64,000 nucleotides of DNA. It comes from Chryseosolibacter sp044507775 (GTDB lineage Bacteria; Bacteroidota; Bacteroidia; Cytophagales; Cyclobacteriaceae). Shown piece by piece: positions 1 to 8,404 of the stretch (its first letter is position 1; every line of letters starts with the position of its first letter). The stretch lies in the NCBI GenBank assembly GCA_044507775.1, contig JBIQIY010000007.1, positions 62,001 through 126,000 on the forward strand, given 5' to 3'. Under the pieces are notes generated by a model. It had not been told where the DNA came from. It made no database searches and saw only the letters and a list, made by a program, of their open reading frames with translations. A program made the position numbers and the translations under genes.

Positions 1-937
1 ACACCGGATACAACTCGGTCACTTTCTTATCGCGTGAAGCTTTGTCAAGATTTTCGGCGCCGATCGTGGGCACCGTAAACCGGTTCGGACTCCTTTCTTC
101 GCTACTCAGCACGCGAAGGTAGAAGATCGCGCCAAAGTCCTTGAGTCGCTCGTAATAAACATTACCATCTACAAAGTAGGTATGCGACAGGTCAGGTCGA
201 TACAGGCGGCTGAAGATGCTCGACAGCATTTCCATGTCGGGCTCCCTTGTTTCAACGGATTCGGTATTGACAACAGTGAGTTTTTTCAACGCCTGCTCGC
301 GGGTGAGTTTTCCTTCTCTGAAGGCGGTTATATCGGCGCGGGTTCCCTCGACGGAGATGCGCGTTTTCTTTCCGGCGTTGAAGTAGAAGGGCGCGCGATC
401 ACTCTGGTTCGTTACGACAATTTTCTCCGAGGGCCCCAGCTGACTGAGAAAATCGCCGTAGTCAAGCAGAAAGGTCTGCGCCGCCTGGATCAGCCGCTCG
501 TTATACTGCATGCGTGCGCTATCCGCGCTCATGCGCTTTCTCTTGCGGGCCATATCCTCCAGCTTGATGTCATCGCCGGCCAGCTCAGCCTCGTTTGACC
601 CGTTGACCCGGTATGAGTAACCGTATGTGACGCCATCCGAAATGACTCGGGCTCCTCTCAGATCGTCACCTGAAATGGTAAACACGATCGGCATGAATTG
701 ATCTGACGGCACGCGGAAAGTGACTCCGTACCCGGGCTGGTAAGTGCCTTTTACATCCAGACCGAGGATGGTTTTTTGTTGCTCAAGTTCCTGCTTGATC
801 AACGTGGCGAGCACATTCTCGGCGACTTCAATGTCCCGCACCATCCGCTCGTCATTGATGTTCTGCGAAAGCGCATCCTGCCCGATCAGGCTGATAATGG
901 CAAGGGCAGTCAGAGAAAATTTGCGTATCTGTTTCAT
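1..937 (-). CDS. Unknown secreted protein, 3' end beyond the window
   Basis: An open frame runs leftward from an ATG at 937 to the window edge without a stop, giving the first 312 residues. The N-terminus (MKQIRKFSLTALAIISLIG, then DALSQN) is a clear signal peptide with likely cleavage after residue 25. The mature part is polar with several charged helical stretches (for example QELEQQKT and DDIKLEDMARKR) and no motif I recognise. It lies 31 nt downstream of the anti-sigma-like gene and in the same direction, so it is probably the third gene of the ECF operon and a candidate target of that sigma factor. Function unknown; the reading frame itself is well supported by length, signal peptide and codon use. 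Confidence 0.75.
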   Translation of the reverse strand, partial: MKQIRKFSLTALAIISLIGQDALSQNINDERMVRDIEVAENVLATLIKQELEQQKTILGLDVKGTYQPGYGVTFRVPSDQFMPIVFTISGDDLRGARVISDGVTYGYSYRVNGSNEAELAGDDIKLEDMARKRKRMSADSARMQYNERLIQAAQTFLLDYGDFLSQLGPSEKIVVTNQSDRAPFYFNAGKKTRISVEGTRADITAFREGKLTREQALKKLTVVNTESVETREPDMEMLSSIFSRLYRPDLSHTYFVDGNVYYERLKDFGAIFYLRVLSSEERSPNRFTVPTIGAENLDKASRDKKVTELYPV

Positions 938-968
938 AAAAAATTGTTGTCAGTTTGTGTATGTATCA

Positions 969-1847
969 TCAGTTCCGGGTTTCTCCGTTGATTGGAGTAC
1001 CCACCTTCGTAATGATGCTGGTCAATATCTGCTCGGTCTCCTGTTTGAACAGGTCCGTGTTTTGCTCCAGGCTGTTGAGACGCGTTTGCATCAATTGCAA
1101 GTCATCGTTGCGCTGCTGCTGAAGATATTTAGCAAAGTCGACCAGAAGGTTTTCAATGTACTTCCTTTGCTCCGTTGAGGAAAGCTGGAAGTAGTCCTTT
1201 ACCTGGCGCATGTTTTCCGCCCGGATACCGTCGACAAATTGCCGGATCTGTTCCTGCGATGCAGAAGAAGATTCCCGAACGAGTTGATCGACCTTTCCCG
1301 AACTCAGCGCGAGATTTCGCCGAATCGACGCATCAAGCTGCTCCTGCGTTTTTGTAAGGCTTGCCTGGATCCGATCATTATTCTGATCCAGCGAGTTCTG
1401 GATCATCGACCGCACCTCGTCTTCTGTCAGCGATGGCTGGGCGGCTTGCTCATTTACAGGCAACTGCTCGGGGGTCCCGAAACTCAGCCGCACTTGCTTG
1501 TCTGCGACTACGAGTTGTGCCCCCGTCAGCCTGCCGACGAGGATCACCATGACAAGAGAGGCTGCCACACTGGCGATGGCGCGAATGTAAGGAGTCCGCC
1601 AGAAGGACTGATGGCCACCCGAGGTTGAAGACGGTTCGTTTTGTCCGATCACAATAGGCGGAGCGATCACTTCTTTATCCTCGGCAAAAGATAGTACTCT
1701 CCGGATATTTCGCAGGCCCTCCAACTCCTTTGCGGAATCCGGGTTCGCGATTAAGTAATCGTCGATTTTTTGTTTTTCCACCTCATCAAGCTCACCGTAG
1801 AGGTAGGCTATCCAGTCTTTTTCATCCGGCTTATAGCTCATATCCAA
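969..1847 (-). CDS. Putative anti-sigma factor, single-pass membrane protein
   Basis: 292 aa. Residues 1-50 form a short acidic helical domain (KDWIAYLYGELDE) resembling the cytoplasmic N-terminus of Bacteroidota anti-sigma factors, though without the His-Cys-Cys zinc ligands of zf-HC2 proteins. One transmembrane segment lies at about residues 88-107, and the C-terminal 180 residues are a Gln-rich, probably coiled-coil periplasmic region. The start overlaps the end of the ECF sigma gene by 17 nt (an internal Met at residue 3 would reduce this), which suggests translational coupling and a sigma/anti-sigma pair. The partner role is inferred from position and topology, not from a diagnostic motif. 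Confidence 0.75.
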   Translation of the reverse strand: MDMSYKPDEKDWIAYLYGELDEVEKQKIDDYLIANPDSAKELEGLRNIRRVLSFAEDKEVIAPPIVIGQNEPSSTSGGHQSFWRTPYIRAIASVAASLVMVILVGRLTGAQLVVADKQVRLSFGTPEQLPVNEQAAQPSLTEDEVRSMIQNSLDQNNDRIQASLTKTQEQLDASIRRNLALSSGKVDQLVRESSSASQEQIRQFVDGIRAENMRQVKDYFQLSSTEQRKYIENLLVDFAKYLQQQRNDDLQLMQTRLNSLEQNTDLFKQETEQILTSIITKVGTPINGETRN

Positions 1848-2463
1848 TGGTATTTTTGTTGATATTTTTCTTTTCCAGAATCTTTTTCAATCCATCGAGT
1901 CCATAGTACATCCTCGACTTCACTGTGTTCTCCGAGATACCCAGCACTTCTGCGATCTCACGAAACTTCAGGCCTTCATATTCCTTCATGATCACCACCT
2001 CGCGTTGCTCCTCACTCAACTGGCGCAGGGCACCTTGAAGAATATCGGAAAGCTCCCGGTGCTGAAGCTGTCGTTCCGGATTGTCGTGACGCTGTCCCGA
2101 TGATTCCCATGCGGGCGAATTATCTGCATCGTGATTCCACACAAGATCGAACGGCAGCGACCGGTTACCCTTCTTCTTCCTCGCCTCCTCACGACAGTAG
2201 TTCACCGCGATTTTATACAACCAGGGCTTGAACCGGGCAGTGTCCTGGAGGCTCGTGAGGTTTTTACACATCGAAATAAAAGTCCGTTGTGAAACTTCCA
2301 TGGCCAGGTCGTGGTCGAGGAAAAACTTGTATCCGAAATTATAGATCCGCTTATACCACAGCTGGACAAGCTTACCCTGGGCCCCCGGGTCCCCTGTTTT
2401 GGCTCTGACAATGAGGGCATCCGAATGCGTCATGGCAATGTCCAGTAGAGTTTCAGCATGCAT
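1831..2463 (-). CDS. ECF-type RNA polymerase sigma factor
   Basis: 210 aa, usual size for an ECF (group 4) sigma factor. Region 2 is visible around residues 40-100 (DHDLAMEVSQRTFISMCK, then FKPWLYKIAVNYCREE), and region 4 at about 145-200 with the helix-turn-helix FREIAEVLGISENTVKSR. It directs RNA polymerase to a small regulon, and its closest candidates are the two genes that follow it, an anti-sigma-like membrane protein (17-nt overlap) and an unknown secreted protein. Start ATG at 2463; upstream there is a stretch of about 110 nt to the divergent methyltransferase promoter. What signal it responds to cannot be read from the sequence. Confidence 0.93.
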   Translation of the reverse strand: MHAETLLDIAMTHSDALIVRAKTGDPGAQGKLVQLWYKRIYNFGYKFFLDHDLAMEVSQRTFISMCKNLTSLQDTARFKPWLYKIAVNYCREEARKKKGNRSLPFDLVWNHDADNSPAWESSGQRHDNPERQLQHRELSDILQGALRQLSEEQREVVIMKEYEGLKFREIAEVLGISENTVKSRMYYGLDGLKKILEKKNINKNTIGYEL

Positions 2464-2606
2464 AAGTCTCTTTTCTATCGCTACCCGTAAAATACCCTTT
2501 CCGCCCCTGTTTCCCTAAAAAGATGGATGCAGACGGCGAATAGTTTTATCCCGGCGCACTATTTTTTTGACGTTTGAAGGCGCGAAGAAGAGCAACGCAA
2601 AATATT

Positions 2607-2636
2607 GAGGTTGGTATTAATGATCGATTATCTTTG
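2607..2636 (+). promoter_or_regulatory. Bacteroidota-type promoter for the methyltransferase
   Basis: TATCTTTG at 2629-2636 matches the TAnnTTTG -7 element of Bacteroidota housekeeping promoters. A TTG at 2605-2607, 21 nt upstream, may be the -33 element (weak). The box ends only 6 nt before the ATG at 2643, so the transcript would be leaderless or nearly so. This supports the ATG at 2643 over an upstream TTG. Confidence 0.5.
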
Positions 2637-2642
2637 CCGGGC

Positions 2643-3413
2643 ATGAAAAAGCTGATCTCGTTCCTGGTAAGATACGTCCCGCGGAAATACCTTCAGCGGA
2701 TCGGGGGGCCCGTAATGAAGATTGCTGCCCTTTTTCTTCGCGGCGACCAGGTCACGTGTCCGATCTGCGCCAGGAGTTCCCGGAAATTCCTGCCTTACGG
2801 CCGGATCAATCCCCGCCAGAACGCGCTTTGCCCGAATTGTTTGTCGCTTGAACGACATCGTCTCATCTGGCTCTATCTCCGTGAAAAGACCGACTTCTTC
2901 AATCGCCAGCAATCAGTTTTGCACATAGCGCCGGAAGCTTGTTTTATCCGGCGATTTGAAAAGATTCACGGCCAAAAGTATATCACGGCAGATCTGGAAT
3001 CGCCGCTGGCGAAAATCAAGATGGATATCCACCGTATGCCTTTCGACGATAACAGCTTTGACAGCGTGCTGTGTAACCATGTACTCGAACATGTCAACGA
3101 TGACATCGCCGCGATGAAGGAAATTGCGCGAGTACTGAAGCCCGGAGGGTTCGCCATTTTGCAGGTGCCGTTCTTCGCACCCATTCCGGATGCAACCGTG
3201 TCGGACCCCACCATCACCGATCACCGTTTGCGCGAAGAAATGTTCGGCCAGGACGACCATGTGCGTCGCTACGGAAAAGATTATTCAGCGCGTATTGAGC
3301 AAGCAGGCCTCAGGGCCGTTGAAGACCGTTTCGTCGATTCCCTGGGAGAAGATCAACGTGTGCGGTATGGAGTGTCGCGGGGCGAGACAATTTTTGTGGG
3401 GATAAAACCTTGA
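2643..3413 (+). CDS. Class I SAM-dependent methyltransferase with N-terminal Cys pairs
   Basis: 256 aa from the ATG at 2643; a longer frame from a TTG at 2574 would read through the promoter and is rejected. Residues 39-66 carry two CxxC pairs (CPIC and CPNC) that look like a zinc ribbon. The C-terminal half is a methyltransferase fold of the Methyltransf_11 type, with FDDNSFDSVLCNHVLEHV for motif II/post-II and EIARVLKPGGFAILQVPF for motif III. It probably methylates a small molecule or sugar, but the substrate cannot be told. It stands alone between two leftward ECF operons, convergent with the DUF4097 operon 18 nt away. Confidence 0.85.
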   Translation: MKKLISFLVRYVPRKYLQRIGGPVMKIAALFLRGDQVTCPICARSSRKFLPYGRINPRQNALCPNCLSLERHRLIWLYLREKTDFFNRQQSVLHIAPEACFIRRFEKIHGQKYITADLESPLAKIKMDIHRMPFDDNSFDSVLCNHVLEHVNDDIAAMKEIARVLKPGGFAILQVPFFAPIPDATVSDPTITDHRLREEMFGQDDHVRRYGKDYSARIEQAGLRAVEDRFVDSLGEDQRVRYGVSRGETIFVGIKP

Positions 3414-3431
3414 TCCGTTGCGCGGGTATCA

Positions 3432-4313
3432 TCATTTTTTGCGCACGAGAATATCGCCATTATAATTTTTCATAGTGATTTCGGCGCCTCCCCCGTTGAT
3501 GTTTCCGCGCTTCCAGTCATCGATTACAATCTTGGTGGCGCCTGCCTTAACATCCTTCATCTGCACAGGCCCACTGCTGGTGAGGTCGACGGTAAATCCA
3601 CTGAGAATTTCGCCCTGTTCGGTTTTCATTTTCAGCGTCGCCTTCGTTGCCGCCGGGAACGTGATATCAATATCACCGTTAAAGGTTGAATACGACATCG
3701 GCGTGCCATCGGCTACCTTATCAAAGGTTACCTTGATCTCACCGTTGAAAGTAGATGCCACCACCGATCCTGAAATGTTCGTTGCGGTGATTTCCCCGTT
3801 GTAATTCTGTAGTACCAACTCGCCCTGCACATTGGTCACCGTCAGGTCGCCACCATTATACGTGTGAAGTGTGAGATCTGCAGCAGTCGGCACTTCAATT
3901 TCCAGGTTTATCCGCGTGCTCCACGAATTTGATCTTACCACCACCTGATTGTTGTTCTCGGTTACCTCCAGGTTCATGCCTCCACCCCCGATGCGCTGCA
4001 AGCCCCGGCGTGAATCACTCTCGTTGCTGTTGCGGTTGTCGTTTGCGTTATTTTCTTCCTCCTCTTCGTCTTGTTCCACGACGGCATATTTTACCAGAAC
4101 ATCTTTGCGGGCAGTGCCTTTCACCGTGATGGATCCGTAGTTGAGATGCGCGTTCAGCACAGTCCTTTTTGAAGGATCACTTAACGGCAACGTAAAGCTA
4201 TCGGCGGTTTGCGCTTTTGTGAGCGAAGATGTAATTAACACCAGCCCGATAGTGACGAGGATAATCCCCAGAATAAGGAACTTCTTATTTACGATCGTGT
4301 TCATTGCAGTCAT
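3432..4313 (-). CDS. DUF4097-family beta-repeat protein (membrane-anchored)
   Basis: 293 aa. Residues 10-34 are a hydrophobic segment (ILGIILVTIGLVLITSSL) that is a signal peptide or N-terminal anchor. The rest is a run of short beta repeats of the DUF4097/putative adhesin type, with recurring phrases such as TYNGGDLTV, NYNGEITA, TFNGEIKV, TFNGDIDI and NYNGDILV. Between strands, at about residues 77-104, there is an acidic and Asn-rich low-complexity loop (EEEEENNANDNRN), which is unusual for the family. It is the last gene of the ECF/HEAT operon, 2 nt after another DUF4097 gene. Likely an envelope protein made under control of the upstream sigma factor; biochemical role unknown. Confidence 0.8.
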   Translation of the reverse strand: MTAMNTIVNKKFLILGIILVTIGLVLITSSLTKAQTADSFTLPLSDPSKRTVLNAHLNYGSITVKGTARKDVLVKYAVVEQDEEEEENNANDNRNSNESDSRRGLQRIGGGGMNLEVTENNNQVVVRSNSWSTRINLEIEVPTAADLTLHTYNGGDLTVTNVQGELVLQNYNGEITATNISGSVVASTFNGEIKVTFDKVADGTPMSYSTFNGDIDITFPAATKATLKMKTEQGEILSGFTVDLTSSGPVQMKDVKAGATKIVIDDWKRGNINGGGAEITMKNYNGDILVRKK

Positions 4314-4315
4314 AA

Positions 4316-5197
4316 TTATTTGATTTCTTTCAGATATACGTTTCCATTAAAAGTTTCAAAATCAAGAAGTGGTCCTCCGTCACCGATCTTGAATTCGTTT
4401 CCATTGATCTTGTATCGTAGTCCGTCGCCGCGATTGGTTTTCTTTACCTGTACGGGCAGATTTTCAATGCGGGTGAGGTTCGTGTAAATGTTTCCGTTGA
4501 AACTCTCGAAGCTAAGGTTGGCAGACAGCCCGGGCTGAAACAGCGCGTTGATGTCACCGTTGAGTGAATAAAATCTGCATCCCCGCGCAGGGTTACGGGC
4601 ATATTCGATGTCGACATCACCGTTGATTGTGTTGGCTTCCGCTGAGCTCACCATCCTGGTCAGCCGGATGCTGCCATTGATATTGTGCGCCTTGACAACG
4701 CCAGCGACGTTCTCTACTACCACATTTCCGTCATTGACGGTGCTCACCAGCAGGTTGATTCCGACAGGAACCCGGAGTGTAAAGTCCATTTTGTAGTCGT
4801 ATGCCAGCCGGCAATCGTCGTGGTTTTCTGACTGGTAGCTCCAACCTGCGTGGCCCCACTTCGAGTCGTTTGATTTACTCCTGCCGAACTGGTGACAGCC
4901 GTCCTTTACATAGAGGATGATCGTATCCGCGCGGTCGATAACCCCCAACTGGACTTCGGCTTTCCCGGTCTCCAGGCGTGCATCCGTTTTGGCGTTAATG
5001 GTCTTAGTTGCCTCCAGGATTATGGCAGACCCCTCATACGATTGGACCTGGATGTTTCCGAAGAGATTGGAAACAACCAGCGCGTTGTCCGTGGATCGTT
5101 TCTCAAATGACAGCTCTCGGGAGATCTTCTCAGTGAACGTTTGTGCGCCTGCAGAAAAGCTTATCAGCGATGCAATAAATACTATCTTGTTCATCAT
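4316..5197 (-). CDS. DUF4097-family beta-repeat protein (secreted)
   Basis: 293 aa with a signal peptide (MMNKIVFIASLISFSAGAQ, cleavage after AQ). The mature protein has repeated right-handed-beta-helix-like phrases (VSNLFGNIQVQSYEG, NINGSIRL, TINGDVDIEY, SLNGDINALF, SFNGNIYTNL, TFNGNVYLKE), typical of DUF4097 proteins. A Cys/His/Asp-containing insert (DGCHQFGRSKSN, then HDDCRLAYDY) near residues 95-130 holds two Cys that could form a disulfide. It lies 5 nt after the HEAT-repeat anti-sigma gene and 2 nt before a second, equally long paralog. The pair may be a duplicated target of the ECF factor. Function unknown. Confidence 0.8.
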   Translation of the reverse strand: MMNKIVFIASLISFSAGAQTFTEKISRELSFEKRSTDNALVVSNLFGNIQVQSYEGSAIILEATKTINAKTDARLETGKAEVQLGVIDRADTIILYVKDGCHQFGRSKSNDSKWGHAGWSYQSENHDDCRLAYDYKMDFTLRVPVGINLLVSTVNDGNVVVENVAGVVKAHNINGSIRLTRMVSSAEANTINGDVDIEYARNPARGCRFYSLNGDINALFQPGLSANLSFESFNGNIYTNLTRIENLPVQVKKTNRGDGLRYKINGNEFKIGDGGPLLDFETFNGNVYLKEIK

Positions 5198-5202
5198 ACG
5201 TT

Positions 5203-5994
5203 TCAGATTAGGACATCGATGCTTTCGCGTATCTTCTTTTTCACTTCGGCGGGCGTACTCTCAGAGCCGATGATTTTTTCAAATTCTCCCACGGCAGATT
5301 TTTCCTGAAGCGCTGCCATTAACTCCGCAAGAGAAACCTGCACGAGTGGTGATTCCTGTTTTGCAATTGAACGCACAAGCGCTTCCCGGACCTTGTCGTC
5401 AGCAGCGTAGGGTTTGAGCGCCTCGAGCGCTGCAAGCCGCACATTCACATTTTCATCCTGGTTGAGAGTCTGGATCAAAGCACTGGTAACCTTCTTACTG
5501 GCTTCGTCCATTTCGCGTGTGAGTCCGACGGCCCGCAGCCTCTCCGTGGGTGAACCTTTTTCGAGGAGGGAGAGCATCATCATTTCCTGCAAGTCGGATA
5601 CCTGTTTCGTCAGCATCGAGATCTGTTCATGACCTGCAGTGGAATTTTGGCCTGACGGAAGCACATAACCGATCCCCACGCCGACCAAGAGCATGAAGCA
5701 GGCAAGCGCGAGTTTCGGCGCGAGGTTTGTCCAGGAGAAGAAGTCGGCCCACGCCGCTGCGCGGTTTTTTCTCCGTTCATCCGCCAGCATGCCGTAAAAA
5801 ACCTTGTCCAGGGACGCCGACGGCGACGGATCCGCCAATCGCGTCACCTGCGCTTGCAGTTCGGAAAGACCTTCCAGGTCCTCAAGGTCGATCGCCCCTT
5901 CGGAGAGAAGCTGCTCGATCCTGTCGCGGTCCGCGGCGGATGCTTCGCCGGTCCTGAAGCGGTCCAGCAGTCGTTGAATTTCATCGTGACTCAT
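5203..5994 (-). CDS. Anti-sigma-like membrane protein with HEAT repeats
   Basis: 263 aa. N-terminal 75 residues are an acidic helical domain (EIQRLLDRFRTGEASAADRD) like those of anti-sigma regulators, followed by one transmembrane helix at about 92-112. The C-terminal part (about 145-263) is built from helical HEAT-like repeats (LRAVGLTREMDEASKKV, VRLAALEALKPYAADDKV, VQVSLAELMAALQEK). With the gene starting 3 nt after the ECF sigma stop, it most likely holds that sigma at the membrane, while the HEAT array on the other side of the membrane may read an envelope signal. HEAT domains in this position are seen in other Bacteroidota, but the mechanism is inferred. Confidence 0.78.
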   Translation of the reverse strand: MSHDEIQRLLDRFRTGEASAADRDRIEQLLSEGAIDLEDLEGLSELQAQVTRLADPSPSASLDKVFYGMLADERRKNRAAAWADFFSWTNLAPKLALACFMLLVGVGIGYVLPSGQNSTAGHEQISMLTKQVSDLQEMMMLSLLEKGSPTERLRAVGLTREMDEASKKVTSALIQTLNQDENVNVRLAALEALKPYAADDKVREALVRSIAKQESPLVQVSLAELMAALQEKSAVGEFEKIIGSESTPAEVKKKIRESIDVLI

Positions 5995-5997
5995 AAC

Positions 5998-6573
5998 CTA
6001 TGAATGCTCTTCGAGCTTTTTGTAAACCTCGCGCAACTCCTGGAGTGCGCGAAAGACCTTTACTTTCACAGCGCCTTCGCTGCAACCGAGGATCTCACCG
6101 ATCTCCCGGTACTTCTTATCATGAAATTTGCTCAGCAATATGACTTCCCTCTTTTCATCTGGTAATTTCTCCAGGGCGAGGGAAAGCAGTTGCAACTCCT
6201 CATCTTGCTGGAATTCCGTCTGCCGGTTGTCATGGTTGCCGAGGCGGTCTTCCCATTTCTTAAGATCATCTTTTGCCGTCCATCTCATTTTCCGAAAGTG
6301 ATCGTTGCTCACATTTCGGGCGATGTGGAACATCCAGGTTTTGAAGTCGCCATCGCCCCGGAAGAGGTAGCGGTATTTCAAAATCCGGAGGAAAACATTC
6401 TGCACCAGGTCTTCACTCAGGTCGGAGTCCCGGTTCATCCCGTAAAAAAAACCGAACAAAGGTTTCTTATAACGCTCGAACAGTGGTCCGAGCTTGGAAA
6501 GATCGCCGTCTCTTACCTTGATCATCAAGGCATTGTCTCCAGAAGAATTCAAATGGGATGCAAAAGTTTTCAA
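5998..6573 (-). CDS. ECF-type RNA polymerase sigma factor
   Basis: 191 aa. Region 2 lies at about residues 30-90 (LSEDLVQNVFLRILKYR, FKTWMFHIARNVSNDHFRK) and region 4 at about 130-185 (LPDEKREVILLSKFHDKKYREIG with helix GCSEGAVKVKVFRAL). The only long start is a TTG at 6573; an ATG at 6525 would drop 16 residues that look conserved in style (SSGDNALMIKVRDGD), so either is possible. It heads a four-gene operon with spacings of 3, 5 and 2 nt: sigma, HEAT anti-sigma, two DUF4097 proteins. A GTAACC element on the coding strand at 6600-6605 could be part of an autoregulated promoter. Confidence 0.9.
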   Translation of the reverse strand: MKTFASHLNSSGDNALMIKVRDGDLSKLGPLFERYKKPLFGFFYGMNRDSDLSEDLVQNVFLRILKYRYLFRGDGDFKTWMFHIARNVSNDHFRKMRWTAKDDLKKWEDRLGNHDNRQTEFQQDEELQLLSLALEKLPDEKREVILLSKFHDKKYREIGEILGCSEGAVKVKVFRALQELREVYKKLEEHS

Positions 6574-6708
6574 GAGGGGAAACCCGGGGTGTTGAATAAG
6601 GTTACAAAAAAAACTGCAGATTTTCCGGGTTACGAAGTTTGAGACCCGGCAATACGGGCAAACCGTTCGAGTGCTATTTTTTTGATCATAGCTGATTATC
6701 TTTCAGTT

Positions 6709-7500
6709 ATGAAATACACCGCTATTGCTTATCTGCTTCTGTGGGCTTGTTCATCAGCGACCCCGGAAGAAAAACAACTGGTATGGCAGGATGAATTTGA
6801 CATTCCGGGAAAGCCGGACTCCGCCAAATGGGCCTACGACCTGGGCGACGGCTGCCCAGACAACTGCGGCTGGGGAAATAACGAACTGCAATACTATACG
6901 GATGATCCCGCGAATGTGCGGATTGCTGACGGGAAACTCATCCTGGAGGCGCGCATGGACTCATTAGGCGGGAAGGGCTTCACGTCGACCAAGATCGTTT
7001 CGCGCGGACACGGCGACTGGAAATACGCACGCTTGGAAATCCGGGCAAAGCTCCCTCGCGGAAAAGGTACCTGGCCGGCGATCTGGATGTTACCCACGGA
7101 TTGGAAATACGGCGGATGGCCGGCGAGTGGCGAAATCGATATTATGGAACACGTGGGATATGACCCGGGTGTAGTTCACGGAACCATTCACACCGAAGCT
7201 TACAACCACATCAAGGGAACTCAAAAAGAAGGAAAGATTACCATGGCCGATGCCCAGGACACCTTCCATGTCTATGCGGTGGACTGGTCCGAAAATAAAA
7301 TGGATTTCTTCGTCGATGACCACTTGTATCACTCCGTGACGCGCGATCCAAAAGATGATTACAAGGGCTGGCCATTTGACCAGCGCTTCTACCTCATCAT
7401 GAACATCGCCGTCGGCGGCAACTGGGGAGGCGCAGAGGGCGTTGACACCGACATCTGGCCCCAGCGCATGGAGATCGACTACGTCAGAGCGTATAGGTGA
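6709..7500 (+). CDS. Glycoside hydrolase family 16 lipoprotein (beta-glucanase/laminarinase)
   Basis: 263 aa from the ATG at 6709. Residues 1-13 are a lipoprotein signal with the lipobox LLWAC, so the enzyme is anchored in an outer-envelope leaflet. The GH16 catalytic motif GEIDIMEHVG is intact, with nucleophile Glu142, Asp144 and acid/base Glu147. Other family marks are WQDEFD near the N-terminus, GTWPAIWMLP before the active site and MNIAVGGNWGG near the end. GH16 members of this type cleave beta-1,3 or mixed beta-1,3/1,4 glucans; exact preference cannot be set here. The enzyme is one domain long with no carbohydrate-binding module. Its stop codon abuts a heptamer repeat array. Confidence 0.92.
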   Translation: MKYTAIAYLLLWACSSATPEEKQLVWQDEFDIPGKPDSAKWAYDLGDGCPDNCGWGNNELQYYTDDPANVRIADGKLILEARMDSLGGKGFTSTKIVSRGHGDWKYARLEIRAKLPRGKGTWPAIWMLPTDWKYGGWPASGEIDIMEHVGYDPGVVHGTIHTEAYNHIKGTQKEGKITMADAQDTFHVYAVDWSENKMDFFVDDHLYHSVTRDPKDDYKGWPFDQRFYLIMNIAVGGNWGGAEGVDTDIWPQRMEIDYVRAYR

Positions 7501-7535
7501 GTTGTAAGTTGTAAGTTGTAAGTTGTAAGTTATCC
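7501..7535. repeat. Heptanucleotide tandem array (GTTGTAA unit)
   Basis: Four exact head-to-tail copies of GTTGTAA (7501-7528) followed by a degenerate fifth (GTTATCC). It begins directly after the stop codon of the GH16 gene and lies between convergent genes. A related array (GTTATAA on the same strand sense) is found between the next convergent pair at 11071-11112. Confidence 0.9.
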
Positions 7536-7580
7536 ACTTCTCGGTTGGCCATAACAACCGGTGGGGAATGGCTGCTATAC

Positions 7581-8183
7581 TTACAGACTTCCGAGTTCCT
7601 GAAGTTTGTTTCGCTCGTTTTGAAGTTCGCGGGAAAGTTTCGTCTGCTTATCCATTGCCCGGCGCTTGTAGTCTTCATATTCAGCGCTGATAGAATTCAT
7701 CAGATCGACTTTCTCCGACAGATTTCTTCGCATCATCTTCATCGAGTAATAGATCACTGCGATGACCAGGCCCAGCAGCAGCAGGATCACTCCTACCATC
7801 GCCGCAAACACACCCTTGTCAAAGTCAATTCCCAATACCGTAATATGGGTACTGGCGTAGAGAACATCCTGCATGCTCTCTTCCTTCGCCTTTAGCGTCG
7901 CTTTGTTTTCATCCAACTCCTTGTTGAGATTTGCGATTTCAGCCTTGGCTTGGCGGAAAGATGCCTGCTTCTGATCAAGGGAGTCTTGAATGATTCTCCA
8001 CATGCCGTCGAGAATATGTTCCTTGATAACTTTGTACTCCTGGTAATTCTGGGATTTGTTCTTCATAACCAGGTAGCGCTCGCGCAGCGTCTGATTATCT
8101 CTTTCCAAGGCATCGCTGGCGGTTTGTGCAGAAACACCGACAACAGCCAACACGCAGATCAACAAAATGGTGGTACGCTTCAT
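7581..8183 (-). CDS. Unknown membrane protein with coiled coils
   Basis: 200 aa from the ATG at 8183 (an upstream in-frame start at 8207 adds 8 residues before the signal peptide and is less likely). A signal peptide (MKRTTILLICVLAVVGVSAQ) is followed by a long helical, coiled-coil region (residues about 25-115), a strongly hydrophobic transmembrane segment (FAAMVGVILLLLGLVIAVIY) at about 128-148, and a second charged coiled coil to the end. The charge-rich tail after the membrane helix should be cytoplasmic. No enzyme motif is visible. Single gene, convergent with the GH16 gene. Function unknown. Confidence 0.75.
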   Translation of the reverse strand: MKRTTILLICVLAVVGVSAQTASDALERDNQTLRERYLVMKNKSQNYQEYKVIKEHILDGMWRIIQDSLDQKQASFRQAKAEIANLNKELDENKATLKAKEESMQDVLYASTHITVLGIDFDKGVFAAMVGVILLLLGLVIAVIYYSMKMMRRNLSEKVDLMNSISAEYEDYKRRAMDKQTKLSRELQNERNKLQELGSL

Positions 8184-8404
8184 AGTAATAGTTGAGATAA
8201 GGTTCATTAAGTCTGCAAAGTAAGATCAATGACAAATGACAACCAAGAGAATTGGCCTCAGCGTTCAATTTAATCGGTACTTGGAAAAAATGGCCGATAA
8301 GAGACCTATCTTTCGTTTAAGCGACAGGAGAGCAGGTGAATGGCCGGATTATTTTGTCCATCAGCAAGCGGCCTAAGTGGCGGCTGTCCCGCCGATTTGA
8401 CGGC

